A DNA stretch of 64,000 nucleotides from CAVSKL01 sp963728475 [NCBI: Candidatus Eiseniibacteriota bacterium] (lineage in GTDB: Bacteria > Eisenbacteria > RBG-16-71-46 > JABDJR01): contig CAVSKL010000004.1 in assembly GCA_963728475.1 (NCBI GenBank), positions 434,001 through 498,000 of the forward strand, in the 5' to 3' direction. The first letter of the stretch is position 1. Each line of letters starts with the position of its first letter. Positions 1-9,355 of this stretch are shown in pieces. Both the position numbers and the translations under genes were made by a program. The notes beneath the pieces are model-generated. The model made no database searches. It was given only the letters and a program-made list of their open reading frames with translations, and was not told where the DNA came from.

Positions 1-882
1 GGCCTTCTCGAGGACGGGATCGTGGGAGCGCGCACCCTGGCCGAGATGAAGACTCCGGTACGCGACCGGGTGGCGACCCTGCTCGTGAATGCGGAACGGT
101 GGCGCTGGCTTCCCGAGTCGCTGGGGGGGCGCTACGTGATGGTGAACGTCCCCGCCTACGAGCTCCGGTGCGTGGAGGACAACGTCACCCGGCTCACCAT
201 GCGGGTGGTCACCGGGAGCGAGTTCAAGCCCACCCCCGCCTTCAGCGGCACCATCACCTACATGGACGTGAACCCCCGCTGGTACGTGCCCGAGAGCATC
301 GCCGGCGAGGAGATCCTGCCCAAGCTCAAGGAAAGCGGCCCCTCGTACCTCACCGAGCGCGACATCACGGTGCTGGGGCCGGGAAACAAGAAGGTGGACC
401 CGGCAACCGTGGACTGGAGCCGGGTGGAGCCGGATTCCCTCCCCTACCACTTCCGCCAGGAGCCCGGACCCAAGAACCCGCTCGGAACGATCAAGTTCAT
501 GTTTCCAAATGAGTTCAGCGTGTATCTTCATGATACTTCTGAACCGCATCTCTTCGACCGCTCCCGGCGCGGATACAGCCACGGCTGCGTGCGGATCGAG
601 AAGCCCCTGGAGTTTGCGGGGTTCCTGCTGGAGGGGGATTCCACCTGGACCGTCCCCAAGGTGCGGGCGGCGATCCGGTCCAAGGCGCACCGGATCATCA
701 CCCTGCCTCAGAAGGTGCCGGTGTACCTCCTCTACTGGACCGCCTTCGTGGAGCCCGACGGCACCGTCAACTTCCGGCGCGACGTCTACGGCCACGACGC
801 CACCATCGCGGCGGCGCTTCGCGCCTACCGCCCGCCCTATCTCCGGCCGGCGGACTTCATGGCCCGGCTGGGCCCGGGCTGA
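1..882 (+). CDS. L,D-transpeptidase, YcbB-like (5' partial)
   Basis: Makes 3-3 peptidoglycan cross-links in the periplasm, as known for the YcbB/LdtD family. The reading frame is open through base 1, so the N-terminus lies outside the window and the GTG at 22 is not taken as the start. The first visible residues (DGIVGARTL) match the end of a peptidoglycan-binding domain. The YkuD catalytic domain follows, with the His of HDTSEPHLF and the catalytic Cys in SHGCVRIEKP, about 95 residues before the stop. The 3' end overlaps the convergent M14 peptidase gene by 26 bases. Confidence 0.9.
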   Translation, partial: GLLEDGIVGARTLAEMKTPVRDRVATLLVNAERWRWLPESLGGRYVMVNVPAYELRCVEDNVTRLTMRVVTGSEFKPTPAFSGTITYMDVNPRWYVPESIAGEEILPKLKESGPSYLTERDITVLGPGNKKVDPATVDWSRVEPDSLPYHFRQEPGPKNPLGTIKFMFPNEFSVYLHDTSEPHLFDRSRRGYSHGCVRIEKPLEFAGFLLEGDSTWTVPKVRAAIRSKAHRIITLPQKVPVYLLYWTAFVEPDGTVNFRRDVYGHDATIAAALRAYRPPYLRPADFMARLGPG

Positions 883-3565
883 CCGGCGGCTCGCCCGAAG
901 CGGCGAGAAGCGCGTTGAACAGCAGGCGGAAGGTGCCCACGGTCTGGCCCCGGTACTGGGGCCGGAACCCGAACAGCACCACCCGGCCCGCTCCCATCCG
1001 GCAGGAGACCAGCGCCGCCTTGCCCTCCAGCCGGTCCTCGCCCGTCATCCACCCGTCCGCCACCAGGCGGCCGGCCTCGACGTACCGGGCCACCACCGTC
1101 CGGTCGCCGCCGGGGGAAGGCACCCGCGTGGCCAGCACCGGCCCGCCGGTGACGAAGACCGAGGCCTCGGAGGGGGAGCCGTAGCCCAGGGGGTCGGCGG
1201 GGTCCACCGACACCCGGAGGAGGGTGCCGGGAATCGAGAGGGCGGTGCGGGGAACGCCGCCGGCGGCGTCCCGGACCGGGAGGCCGAAGTCGGCCAGAGG
1301 AAGCTCGCAGGCCCGTCCCAGGCACACCAACGTCCCCCCCGAGGCGGCGAACCGGCGCAACGCCGCCACCCCCGCGTTTCCCATCCCGTCCATGTAGGGC
1401 GCGGGGAGCGGGGGCTCGTCCTGGTAGCGCGGGCTCCGCCGTCCCTCCACCATGGCCGCGCGGCTCTGGTCGGGGAGGACGATCACGTCGTAGCGGCGAT
1501 CGAGCCCGCCGCCGGTGAGATCGGAGTCGTGGAGCGTCCGGTAGGGGAAGCCGGCGGTATCGAGAAGGTACCGGGTCCAACCCTCATCCATGGAGGCGAT
1601 CCACGACTGGTAGATCCCGATCCGAGGGAGATGAAGGGACACGCTGGGGACCGAGTCGGGGGGGGCGGCCGCGACCGCCTCCGCCCCCCATTTCTGCACC
1701 GCCGGTTTCAGCGCGGCGGCCTGGGCGCGGGCCAGGAACGTGCCGGCCGGCCACCGGCGCCCGCCCGCGGTGAAGGGGGCGGCGGCCCGCCGCATCGGAA
1801 CGCCCTGCTGGAGGAGCGCCACCGCCACGCTGTAGGAGGCGTTCTCGGCGGAGGAAAGGGCCCAGGCGTCCCCCTCGCCGGCCGGCGGCGGGCGGACCCA
1901 GGCCACCCCGTCGAGCGGGACCGGGTCCAGGTTCTCCGGGGGCCGGGTGAGCGGGAAGGCGTCCACCCCGAATAGATCGGGGAGCCTCCAGGCGGTGACG
2001 TCGTAGGGGGCGTAGACCGCGTCGGTGCCGGGACCCTGGCGTTCCAGCGGATACTCGGTGCGGCCCATCATCTCGATCAGGAACGGGCGGTAGGGTTGGT
2101 CCGCGGGGAAGAGGACCGAGCCCTCGGGAACCGTCCGCCCGCCGTCGGATCCCGCGCGGGCGATCCGGTAGCCCTGAAGTCCGTTGTCGCGGAGGAGGTC
2201 CACCAGGCGGTTCGCGGCGCCCGGGTCGTGCTGGCCGGGCGGGAACACGTAGCCGTAGGGGGCCGTTGACCGCCCGCGCGCGACCGCATCCCGGGCCATG
2301 GCCGCGCGGTTGGCCAGGAAGTCCCGCCGGTGGAGCGCGGCGGTCTCGAGCGCGGCGTCCGACGCGAGGAGCTCGTAGTCGACCACGTCCCGCAGCCGCC
2401 ACCAGCCGCCGGGCCAGGGGTGGGGAAAGTTGGTGCGCGGGCGGTACTCGGGGAGCCCCTTCCGCCCCCCGGTGAGCTCGCCCGGATCCACGAACACCGG
2501 GCTCGCCACCCTCGCCGAGGCGGTCTCGGTCAGGATCCCCACCGTGTTCTTCCACCACGGGGTGGAGCGGGTGCCGCCGGGCCAGTAGGCGTCGAAGGCG
2601 TAGCCGTAGATCACCCCCGACTTGCCGTGCGACTCGAGCGCCAGGGCCATGCCGGCGCCGACCAGGTTCGCCCCCCACTCGACGAGGGGAGGCACGTTGG
2701 GCGAGAAGGGCTCGGCGTAGGGGGGAACGAAGATCCGCGGACCCGCCATCTCCATCTGGTGCTCGTCGAGGAGGATCTGCGGGCGCCACTCGGAGTAGAC
2801 GGCGGTGTTGAGCGCGCGGGTCTCCTCCAGGTCCAGCATGTACCAGTCGCGGTTGTCGTCGTGGCCGGCGTAACGGTTGTAGAGGCGGGGGAGGTCGCTT
2901 CCCTCGTAGGGGGTGCCGGCGTTCTTCCGGTACCAGTCGGTCACCAGGACCTGGCCGTCGGGATTGGAGCACGCGGTCATGACCACGATCACGTCGTCCA
3001 GATAGCGCGAGGCGGAGGAGGCGTCCCCGGTGGCCAGGCGGTAGGCCCATTCGGGTCCCATCTGGCTGGCTCCGATCTCGTCGGAATGGATGCCGAGGCT
3101 CACGAACAGGATCGTCTTCCCCTCCTTCACCAGGGAGTCCACCCCGGCGTCGCTCAGCCCCCGAGGGTCGTCGAGCCCGGCCGCGATCCGCCGGTAGCGT
3201 CCGGCCGCGGCGAGGTTCTCCGGCGAGGAGAGGATCACGAGCACGATCTCCCGCCCCTCGGGAGTCTTGCCCACGGACTCGACCTGGACGCGCGAAGAGC
3301 GGTCGGCGAGGAGCCGGTAATAGGGGAGGACCTCGTCGTAGGAGACCAGCCGCCGGTCGGCGCCCATGGGGTGGCCGAAGTAGGCCTCGGGGCTGGGGAC
3401 GGGCGCCGCGGCGGCCGCGGGGAGGGCGGCCCCCAGAACGGAGAGCGCAAGGAGGGCCGCGCCCTGAACGGGGAGCGCGAGGAGGGTGGCGCCGGCCCGG
3501 GCACGCCGCCGTGAGGAGCTTCGCGGCCGGGCCGGGTGGCGCAACCGTGGAGAAACGGGGATCAT
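857..3565 (-). CDS. Secreted M14-family zinc carboxypeptidase-like protein
   Basis: A 902-residue exported peptidase. An Arg-rich N-terminus is followed by an Ala/Leu-rich hydrophobic segment that looks like a signal peptide. The zinc site is seen as HSDE (about residues 160-163) with a distal His in DEHQMEM (about 269). NPDG, NRDWY and the acidic GILTETAS motif fit the M14 fold. The last third (VIVLPDQS, GWMTGEDRL, GRVVLFGF) resembles the glutamine-amidotransferase-like tail found in this subfamily. The ATG at 3565 is preferred because AAGGAG sits 8 bases upstream. A longer reading from 3679 lacks such a site. The substrate is unknown. The gene is divergent from the HAD gene and overlaps the L,D-transpeptidase 3' end. 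Confidence 0.85.
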   Translation of the reverse strand: MIPVSPRLRHPARPRSSSRRRARAGATLLALPVQGAALLALSVLGAALPAAAAAPVPSPEAYFGHPMGADRRLVSYDEVLPYYRLLADRSSRVQVESVGKTPEGREIVLVILSSPENLAAAGRYRRIAAGLDDPRGLSDAGVDSLVKEGKTILFVSLGIHSDEIGASQMGPEWAYRLATGDASSASRYLDDVIVVMTACSNPDGQVLVTDWYRKNAGTPYEGSDLPRLYNRYAGHDDNRDWYMLDLEETRALNTAVYSEWRPQILLDEHQMEMAGPRIFVPPYAEPFSPNVPPLVEWGANLVGAGMALALESHGKSGVIYGYAFDAYWPGGTRSTPWWKNTVGILTETASARVASPVFVDPGELTGGRKGLPEYRPRTNFPHPWPGGWWRLRDVVDYELLASDAALETAALHRRDFLANRAAMARDAVARGRSTAPYGYVFPPGQHDPGAANRLVDLLRDNGLQGYRIARAGSDGGRTVPEGSVLFPADQPYRPFLIEMMGRTEYPLERQGPGTDAVYAPYDVTAWRLPDLFGVDAFPLTRPPENLDPVPLDGVAWVRPPPAGEGDAWALSSAENASYSVAVALLQQGVPMRRAAAPFTAGGRRWPAGTFLARAQAAALKPAVQKWGAEAVAAAPPDSVPSVSLHLPRIGIYQSWIASMDEGWTRYLLDTAGFPYRTLHDSDLTGGGLDRRYDVIVLPDQSRAAMVEGRRSPRYQDEPPLPAPYMDGMGNAGVAALRRFAASGGTLVCLGRACELPLADFGLPVRDAAGGVPRTALSIPGTLLRVSVDPADPLGYGSPSEASVFVTGGPVLATRVPSPGGDRTVVARYVEAGRLVADGWMTGEDRLEGKAALVSCRMGAGRVVLFGFRPQYRGQTVGTFRLLFNALLAASGEPPVSPGPAGP

Positions 3566-3789
3566 GTCGGTAGCTCCTTGGCGATGGGACCGGGGGAGGC
3601 ATCCCAAGGGCTGCGCGGCGGTCTCGCCCCGACTCGCCGCGATTTCCGGCATCATAGGAAACGGGCCGGGCCGGAGCAAGCGATTCCCCGGCCGCGGAAG
3701 ATCCGGCGCGGCCTGCGCGGCGCCCCCGGCCCGCTCGGCGCCCGTGGCCGGCGCAGCCTCCGGGCCGCCGCCGTCGAAGGGAGGACTCG

Positions 3790-4635
3790 GTGATCCAGGG
3801 GCTTCTGAGCGACGTCCACGGCGTGCTCTACACCCACCCGAGCGCCATCGCGGGGAGCGTGGATGCGGTCCGCCGGCTCCGCCGGGCGGGCTTTCCCCAT
3901 CTCTTCCTGACCAACAGCACCCTCTTCTCTCGCTCCGCCATTCTCGCCACCCTGAAGGACCTGGGTTTCGAGATCGACGACGACCGGTTCCTCACTGCCG
4001 CCCAGGTGGCGGGCGACCTCCTCCGGGAACGCGGGTACCGGCGGATCGGCTGGCTCTGCGTGCCGGAACTGGCCGGGGATCTCCCCGAGGCCGAGCCGGT
4101 CTTCCCCTGGACGGCGGCGCCGGGGCCGGTAGACGCGGTCCTGGTCGGGGACCTGGGGAGGCGCTTCAGCTACGACGTTCTCACCCGGGCCTTCCGGTGG
4201 CTGCACCGGGGAGCGGCGCTGGTGGCGCTGGCCGGGAATCGCTACTACCAGGGCCCGGACGGGCTGGTGCTGGACTCCGGCCCCTTCGTGAAGCTCTTGG
4301 AGGAGGCGGCCGAGGTCCGGGCGGTGATGGTGGGCAAGCCCAGCCCCGCCTTCTTCCGTGCCGGGCTGCGACGGCTGGGGGTGGAGCCCGGGGAGGCGGT
4401 CATGGTCGGCGACGATCTCGACGGCGACGTCCTCCCCGCCATGGGAATCGGGATGGAGGGGTGGCTGGCGCGAACCGGGAAGTTTCGCGCCGGCCGCTAC
4501 GAGGCCTCGGAGCTGAAGGCGACGCGGGTGGTGGACGATCTGGCGCACGCCGTCCGCATCCTGCTCGGCGAAGCGGGAGGCCGGGGGGGCGCGAGGCCCC
4601 CGGGGGACGGGACCCGCCGGGAAAACGAGGATTGA
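3790..4635 (+). CDS. HAD-IIA (LHPP/HDHD2-like) phosphatase
   Basis: A 281-residue cytosolic HAD hydrolase of the NagD/LHPP type. Motif I is SDVHGVLY, so the usual second Asp of DxD is replaced by His, as other residues replace it in LHPP and HDHD2. FLTNST is motif II, the Lys of VGKPSP is motif III, and VGDDLDGDV is motif IV. The cap lies between motifs II and III (about residues 60-190). The GTG start at 3790 follows GGGAGGA with good spacing. The substrate cannot be told from sequence. It is divergent from the M14 peptidase gene. Confidence 0.85.
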   Translation: MIQGLLSDVHGVLYTHPSAIAGSVDAVRRLRRAGFPHLFLTNSTLFSRSAILATLKDLGFEIDDDRFLTAAQVAGDLLRERGYRRIGWLCVPELAGDLPEAEPVFPWTAAPGPVDAVLVGDLGRRFSYDVLTRAFRWLHRGAALVALAGNRYYQGPDGLVLDSGPFVKLLEEAAEVRAVMVGKPSPAFFRAGLRRLGVEPGEAVMVGDDLDGDVLPAMGIGMEGWLARTGKFRAGRYEASELKATRVVDDLAHAVRILLGEAGGRGGARPPGDGTRRENED

Positions 4636-4660
4636 AAAGGCCGGGGGGCGCCCCTATACT
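4632..4660 (+). promoter_or_regulatory. Sigma70-type promoter for tRNA-Arg
   Basis: TTGAAA (4632-4637) and TATACT (4655-4660) are separated by 17 bases, a near-consensus housekeeping promoter. It begins in the last codons of the HAD gene and points at the tRNA-Arg gene 69 bases downstream. Confidence 0.65.
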
Positions 4661-4728
4661 TACCCGGCGCTGCCGGCATGGGAGCTGGTTTGGCGATCTA
4701 ACTCTTTGCCGGCATTAGAGCTACGGTT

Positions 4729-4805
4729 GGGCCCATAGCTCAATTGGATAGAGCGTTTGGCTACGGACCAAAAGGCTGGGGGTTCGAGTCCCTCTGGGCC
4801 CACCA
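4729..4805 (+). tRNA. tRNA-Arg(ACG)
   Basis: A full cloverleaf: acceptor GGGCCCA/TGGGCCC, D stem GCTC/GAGC, anticodon stem TTTGG/CCAAA with loop CTACGGA (anticodon ACG at 4763-4765, expected to be edited to ICG), and a T arm with TTCGAGT. The 3' CCA is encoded at 4803-4805. The edited wobble base makes the downstream tadA relevant to this tRNA, since TadA deaminates A34 of tRNA-Arg(ACG). Confidence 0.97.
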
Positions 4806-4903
4806 TGTACGTCGTCCGGTCCCTTCGATCCCGCCGGGCGCACCTCCGGCTCCGGTCCCCGGCGGCTCGGAAGCCGGGGCGGCCGCCCCGCGCCGGAGGT
4901 TTC

Positions 4904-5434
4904 ATGGCCCTGATCGTCCCCCATCACGGCGTCACCCCCACCATTCCCGACAGCGTCTTCCTGGCCCCGACCGCGACCGTGATCGGGGACGTGGTGCTGG
5001 GGGCCGACGCGAGCCTATGGTTCAACGTCGTGCTCCGGGGGGACGTGAACTACATCCGGATCGGCGACCGTACCAATATCCAGGACAACTCGACCATTCA
5101 CGTGAGCATCGACACCTGGCCCACCGTGATCGGGAACGACGTGGTGGGGGGGCACAACATTCTCCTCCACGGCTGCACCGTCCGCGACCGGGTGCTGGTG
5201 GGGATGGGTTCCACGGTGATGGACGGGGCGGTGGTGGGGGAGGAGAGCATCATCGGGGCGGGGGCGCTGGTGACCCCCGGGACGCAGGTCCCGCCCCGGA
5301 GCCTGGTCCTGGGCCGTCCGGGACGGATAGTCCGCCGGGTCACCGACGACGAGGTCGAGAGTCTGATCCTGTTCGGGGTCCGCAACTACCTGGAGTACAA
5401 GTTGACCTACCCCGAGGCCCCGCCCCGTTCTTGA
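4904..5434 (+). CDS. Gamma-carbonic-anhydrase-like hexapeptide-repeat protein
   Basis: A 176-residue left-handed beta-helix protein of the gamma-CA family. Three candidate zinc His are visible: STIHVS and the two in GGHNILLHGC. The hexapeptide pattern (VIGDVVLGADASLW, VLVGMGSTVMDGAVVG) runs from about residue 20 to 150. The ATG at 4904 follows GGAGGT. An upstream in-frame ATG at 4757 lies inside tRNA-Arg and is rejected. Many family members have weak or no carbonic anhydrase activity, so the reaction is not certain. Confidence 0.88.
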   Translation: MALIVPHHGVTPTIPDSVFLAPTATVIGDVVLGADASLWFNVVLRGDVNYIRIGDRTNIQDNSTIHVSIDTWPTVIGNDVVGGHNILLHGCTVRDRVLVGMGSTVMDGAVVGEESIIGAGALVTPGTQVPPRSLVLGRPGRIVRRVTDDEVESLILFGVRNYLEYKLTYPEAPPRS

Positions 5435-5518
5435 TCCCCCGGGGAACGGCGCGTATCTTGTGGGGCCGGTTCGATCGGAAAAGCTGAGATGTACTTCGGA
5501 ACCGGAGGAGGCGGTGTG

Positions 5519-6241
5519 ATGAAACGGCTCTTGTGGACGGCGGCGGCGATAACGGTGGCGGCCCTGGTCGGGTGTCAGGCCTCGACCGGCGGCGGCAAGG
5601 GGGTCAAGGTCAAGAGCGAGCTGGCGCCGGCGGCGGCCAGCTACAACATCCAGAAGGTGGCGATCCTATCCTTGGCCAACACGACCGGGGATCCCCAGGC
5701 CGACCAGATCGTGAACTACCTCACCCGCGCCCTCTACGACGGGAAGAAGTACCAGTTCACCACCATCGAGGAACTGGCCGCCGACGCCCGCCGCAACGGC
5801 CTCGGCGACGACTACGACCGCATGGTGAACAACTGGCGGCGCGCGCGCACCGTGGAAGCGGTCACCGCGGAAAAGGTGATCAAGAAGCTGGGATACGACG
5901 CGGTGCTGGGCATGGAAGTGAACAAGTGGGAAGAGGTGAAGCTGGATCCCAGCCAGGAAGGGACTTCCAACACCTCGGTGGGGGTGGAGCTGGACCTCTA
6001 CGCCAACGACGGCACCCTGCTCTGGACCGGCAGCAACCTCAAGGTGGAGAAGTCGGTCTCCTACAACCCCGAATACAACGTGCGCGCCACCCAGGAGGGG
6101 CAAGCCCGCACCACCAGCGCCGGCGCCGTGCCCGATCCGCCCAAGGTGGAGAAGGTGGCCGTCGGCGCCGCCCAGGAGATCGCCGACGCCATGCCGGTGA
6201 TTCACGCCGGGACCGCCTCGGCCGCGCCCGCCGGCCAGTAA
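5519..6241 (+). CDS. Putative lipoprotein, possibly CsgG/DUF799-like
   Basis: A 240-residue protein with a lipoprotein signal (hydrophobic stretch ending in LVGC, Cys19). The mature part begins with a Gly/Lys-rich linker and then VAILSLANTTGDPQADQIVNYL, a pattern like the N-terminal alpha/beta part of CsgG- or DUF799-type envelope lipoproteins. GYDAVLGMEVNKWEE and GTLLWTGSN fit the same group. The ATG at 5519 has GGAGGA upstream. It lies 8 bases before tadA. No enzymatic motif is seen; a role in envelope assembly is only a guess. Confidence 0.7.
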   Translation: MKRLLWTAAAITVAALVGCQASTGGGKGVKVKSELAPAAASYNIQKVAILSLANTTGDPQADQIVNYLTRALYDGKKYQFTTIEELAADARRNGLGDDYDRMVNNWRRARTVEAVTAEKVIKKLGYDAVLGMEVNKWEEVKLDPSQEGTSNTSVGVELDLYANDGTLLWTGSNLKVEKSVSYNPEYNVRATQEGQARTTSAGAVPDPPKVEKVAVGAAQEIADAMPVIHAGTASAAPAGQ

Positions 6242-6249
6242 GGAGAGCG

Positions 6250-6759
6250 GTGCCGTCCTTCGATCCTCACGCCGAGCTTCCCCTTCCCACCCCGGAGGAG
6301 AACCACCGGTGGATGCAGGCCGCCTACGACGAGGCGGTTCTGGCCGCGGAAGAGAACGAGGTGCCGGTGGGGGCGGTGGTGGTGATGGGGGGACGGATCC
6401 TCGGGCGGGGGCACAACCGGAACGAGGCTCTCCAGGACCCCACCGCCCACGCGGAGATGCTGGCCATCACCGCCGCCGCCAACACCCTCGGCTCGTGGAG
6501 GCTGGAGGGCGCCTCCATCTACGTGACCCTGGAACCGTGCCTGATGTGCGCGGGGGGCATCTTCCTGGCCCGGCTGGGGAGAGTGGTTTTCGCCACCCGG
6601 GACCCCAAGCGGGGGGCTCTGGGTTCGGTCCTCGACGCCTCGGTCCATGAGCCGTTGAACCATCACACCGAGGTGGATTCGGGCCCGATGGCCACCGAGT
6701 GTTCGCTGCTTCTCCGGGCGTTCTTCGAGAAGCTTCGCAAGGATGCCAAGGCGGAGTAG
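6250..6759 (+). CDS. tadA: tRNA adenosine(34) deaminase
   Basis: Deaminates A34 to inosine in tRNA-Arg(ACG), whose gene is 1.5 kb upstream. The zinc deaminase signature is complete: TAHAEM (His and catalytic Glu) and EPCLMCAG (two Cys). The GTG at 6250 is preceded by AAGGAGAG and gives 169 residues. An internal ATG at 6313 gives the more usual family start (MQAAYDEA) but has a poorly spaced ribosome binding site. Both are possible. Confidence 0.92.
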   Translation: MPSFDPHAELPLPTPEENHRWMQAAYDEAVLAAEENEVPVGAVVVMGGRILGRGHNRNEALQDPTAHAEMLAITAAANTLGSWRLEGASIYVTLEPCLMCAGGIFLARLGRVVFATRDPKRGALGSVLDASVHEPLNHHTEVDSGPMATECSLLLRAFFEKLRKDAKAE

Positions 6760-6796
6760 GCATGGACAAGGGGGCGCGGCGGGACGCGGGATCGGC

Positions 6797-6802
6797 TATA
6801 AT
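6797..6802 (+). promoter_or_regulatory. -10 element upstream of tRNA-Ser(GGA)
   Basis: A perfect TATAAT lies 115 bases upstream of the tRNA. No good -35 is visible at 16-18 bases (that stretch is all G/C), so only the -10 is claimed. Confidence 0.4.
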
Positions 6803-6917
6803 CCCTCGCCCGGCCGGGACGTCCCGGCCCTGATCGCGACCTAGCCCGAGGCGCCGCGGCGCCCCGGGACCAACGGAAAGACCAACCCCGTCGCCCGCGG
6901 GCGATCACCGATTTCGC

Positions 6918-7210
<293 letters not shown>

Positions 7211-7212
7211 CG

Positions 7213-7650
7213 GCGCGCCCCGGCCGTTCCTCAGCGCGTGCGCTCCGCGTCCTCGGATGCCCGTCCTGTGCGCCGGGGAACTTCGCGCACGACGCAGCTG
7301 CTTCACTTCATCGGAAGATGGGAGCCGGCGCCTCGCGAACGCGCGATTCGCGCGCGCGGAAGCTTTGAAGAATACGAGGAGATGGTTGCCATTCAGTACG
7401 ACTTGTTGTTCACTCGGAGTTCGTATCGCTCTCGTCCGATCCGGCACCTAGGCTCTCGCACCAAGGCCGCTTACGTAGGTTCCCCACTTGTCGATTTGCG
7501 GGCCTTTTCCTGCCGCTCTTCGGGTAGTTGAGCCTGTCATCCCGTAGGTGCCTGACGTACACTCTGCCGAACTTGACGCCAGGGGTGGCAACGCTTGCTT
7601 TGCGGTGATGGCGATTCCCTCCCGGGAACGCCGCTGAGGAGACTGGCTTG
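7213..7650. other. Gene-free stretch of lower GC content
   Basis: About 440 bases between the locus-1 tail repeat and the DMFase-like gene. Base composition is visibly less GC-rich than the flanks. Reading frames here carry no recognisable domain and no typical codon bias. No RNA gene, terminator or clear promoter was recognised. Confidence 0.5.
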
Positions 7651-9330
7651 ATGACCGGCCAGACGCCCATGGGCCGACGAGCCCTTGTCGGGTTTATCGG
7701 TTTCCTAGGGCTAAGTTCGATTTCGTTGATTCTGCTCTCCAGTCCATCGGCCGCGGCGACCATCGAGGGGTACGCGTGGCCGACTTCCGTCGTCCCCGGG
7801 GACCGGGTGGATCTCTGTGTATCCACCGACGCCCCAGCCTTCGATGTCCACGTGTACCGTGAGGGCGTCGAGCGGTCGCCGGTTCTCGGCCTGAACGGGA
7901 TCCCGGGAGGGATCCAGACGACGCCGCCCGCTTCTTCCCAGCAGGGTTGCGGTTGGGTGCCTCTCAGTCACGTGTACATTCCCTGGAACTGGAAGAGCGG
8001 GGTCTACACGGTCAGGTTCAGTGCCCCGGGAGCCCCGGACCGCTGGACGTTCTTCGTGGTGCGCGAGGCGGTTCCCGGCGCCCGCGACCGCATCCTGGTC
8101 AAGCTTCCCCTTTTTACCTGGCAGGCCTACAACAGCTGGGGAGGGAAGAGCCTCTACGGGTACAACTCGACGGGAGGCACCGCGGCGACCACCATCTCGT
8201 TCCGGCGGCCGTACGACGAGAACGAGGGGCTTTCCCGGCTTCCCGACGCGGTGCTGCCCTTCATCCGGTGGGCGGAGGCCGAGGGATTCTCGATCGCCTA
8301 CTGCACCGACCTGGACCTCCATCTGAAGCCGTCCCTGGAGTCCTCCTACCCGCTCCTGGTGGATGTGGGGCATGACGGTTACTGGTCCAAGGAGATGCGG
8401 GACGCCGTCGAGAACCGGATCGACGCGGGCCGGAACGTGGCCTTCCTGAGCGGAAACACCTGCTGGTGGCAGGTGCGCCTCTCCGATGCCTCGGACCAGA
8501 TCACCTGCTTCCGGAACCGCAATCAGGACCCTCTCTTCGGCATCGACAACTCGCGGGTAACGGTGAACTGGTACGCCTGGCCGGTGGGAAGGAGCGAGAA
8601 TGCCTTGACCGGGGTGAGCTACCGGAACGGGGGTATCGTGAACGAGTACGGCATCTATCCGGAGAGCCGGGGATATGGAGGGTACACCGCCTACCGTACG
8701 GGCAGCTGGATCTACGCCGGAACCGGGATGGCCGACGGGCAGGTCTTCGGCCGGTCTCCCGCCGTCGTCGGGGACGAGACCGACGGCGCGCTTTTCACCA
8801 TGGAGAACGGAGTGCCTGTGGCCACGGGCGCCGATGGATCGCCGACCTCATTCGAGATTCTCGCCGTGTCGCCGGCGAGCTATGGGCACGCCACCATGGG
8901 GTTGTACTACCGGGGAGGGGCGACCGTGTTCACCGCGGCCACCATCCGCTGGGCCCAGGGCCTGGCTTCGGACCACACCGTCTCCCAGATCACCGAGAAC
9001 GTCCTGAACCGCCTTTCCGGATCCACCTTGTCCAATGGGGGAGTGCCGGCGGTGTTGTCCCCCGAGTTGGCTGTCCGCATCCGCTCCAACCCGTGCCTGA
9101 ACCGCGCCACCTTCGACTGGACGGCTACGAGCGAAGGCCCGCTCTCGCTCAGCGTCTTCGACGTGACGGGGCGCCGGGTGGCCGAGGTCGAACTCGGAGG
9201 CGTTCACGAGGGAGCGGCGACCTGGGACGGCAGGGACCGGCAGGGGCGCCCCGCCGCCGCCGGCTTCTACTTCGCGAGGATCACCGACGGCCGTCGTTCA
9301 CAGGACGCGAAGTTCATCTTCGTGCGCTGA
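7651..9330 (+). CDS. Secreted N,N-dimethylformamidase-beta-like protein with FlgD-like C-terminal tail
   Basis: 559 residues. A signal peptide (hydrophobic segment ending at PSAAA) leads into a domain with WQAYNSWGGKSLYGY, VDVGHDGYWSKEMRD and LSGNTCWWQVR, motifs I associate with the C-terminal domain of the dimethylformamidase large subunit family. The last 80 residues (SLSVFDVTGRRVAEVEL, AGFYFARITDG) are a FlgD-Ig/Por-type sorting-like tail, suggesting export to the surface or outside. The ATG at 7651 (or TTG at 7648) follows GAGGAG. The gene is isolated between two tRNA-Ser loci, and its 5' end has less extreme third-position GC, which may hint at acquisition. The substrate is unknown. Confidence 0.72.
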   Translation: MTGQTPMGRRALVGFIGFLGLSSISLILLSSPSAAATIEGYAWPTSVVPGDRVDLCVSTDAPAFDVHVYREGVERSPVLGLNGIPGGIQTTPPASSQQGCGWVPLSHVYIPWNWKSGVYTVRFSAPGAPDRWTFFVVREAVPGARDRILVKLPLFTWQAYNSWGGKSLYGYNSTGGTAATTISFRRPYDENEGLSRLPDAVLPFIRWAEAEGFSIAYCTDLDLHLKPSLESSYPLLVDVGHDGYWSKEMRDAVENRIDAGRNVAFLSGNTCWWQVRLSDASDQITCFRNRNQDPLFGIDNSRVTVNWYAWPVGRSENALTGVSYRNGGIVNEYGIYPESRGYGGYTAYRTGSWIYAGTGMADGQVFGRSPAVVGDETDGALFTMENGVPVATGADGSPTSFEILAVSPASYGHATMGLYYRGGATVFTAATIRWAQGLASDHTVSQITENVLNRLSGSTLSNGGVPAVLSPELAVRIRSNPCLNRATFDWTATSEGPLSLSVFDVTGRRVAEVELGGVHEGAATWDGRDRQGRPAAAGFYFARITDGRRSQDAKFIFVR

Positions 9331-9355
9331 TCCTCGGCGGGCGCGGTTCCGGCGG

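Noticed and set aside
4757-4903. Longer carbonic-anhydrase-like protein starting at 4757
   Set aside because: That start is inside tRNA-Arg; the ATG at 4904 has a ribosome binding site and the family N-terminus.
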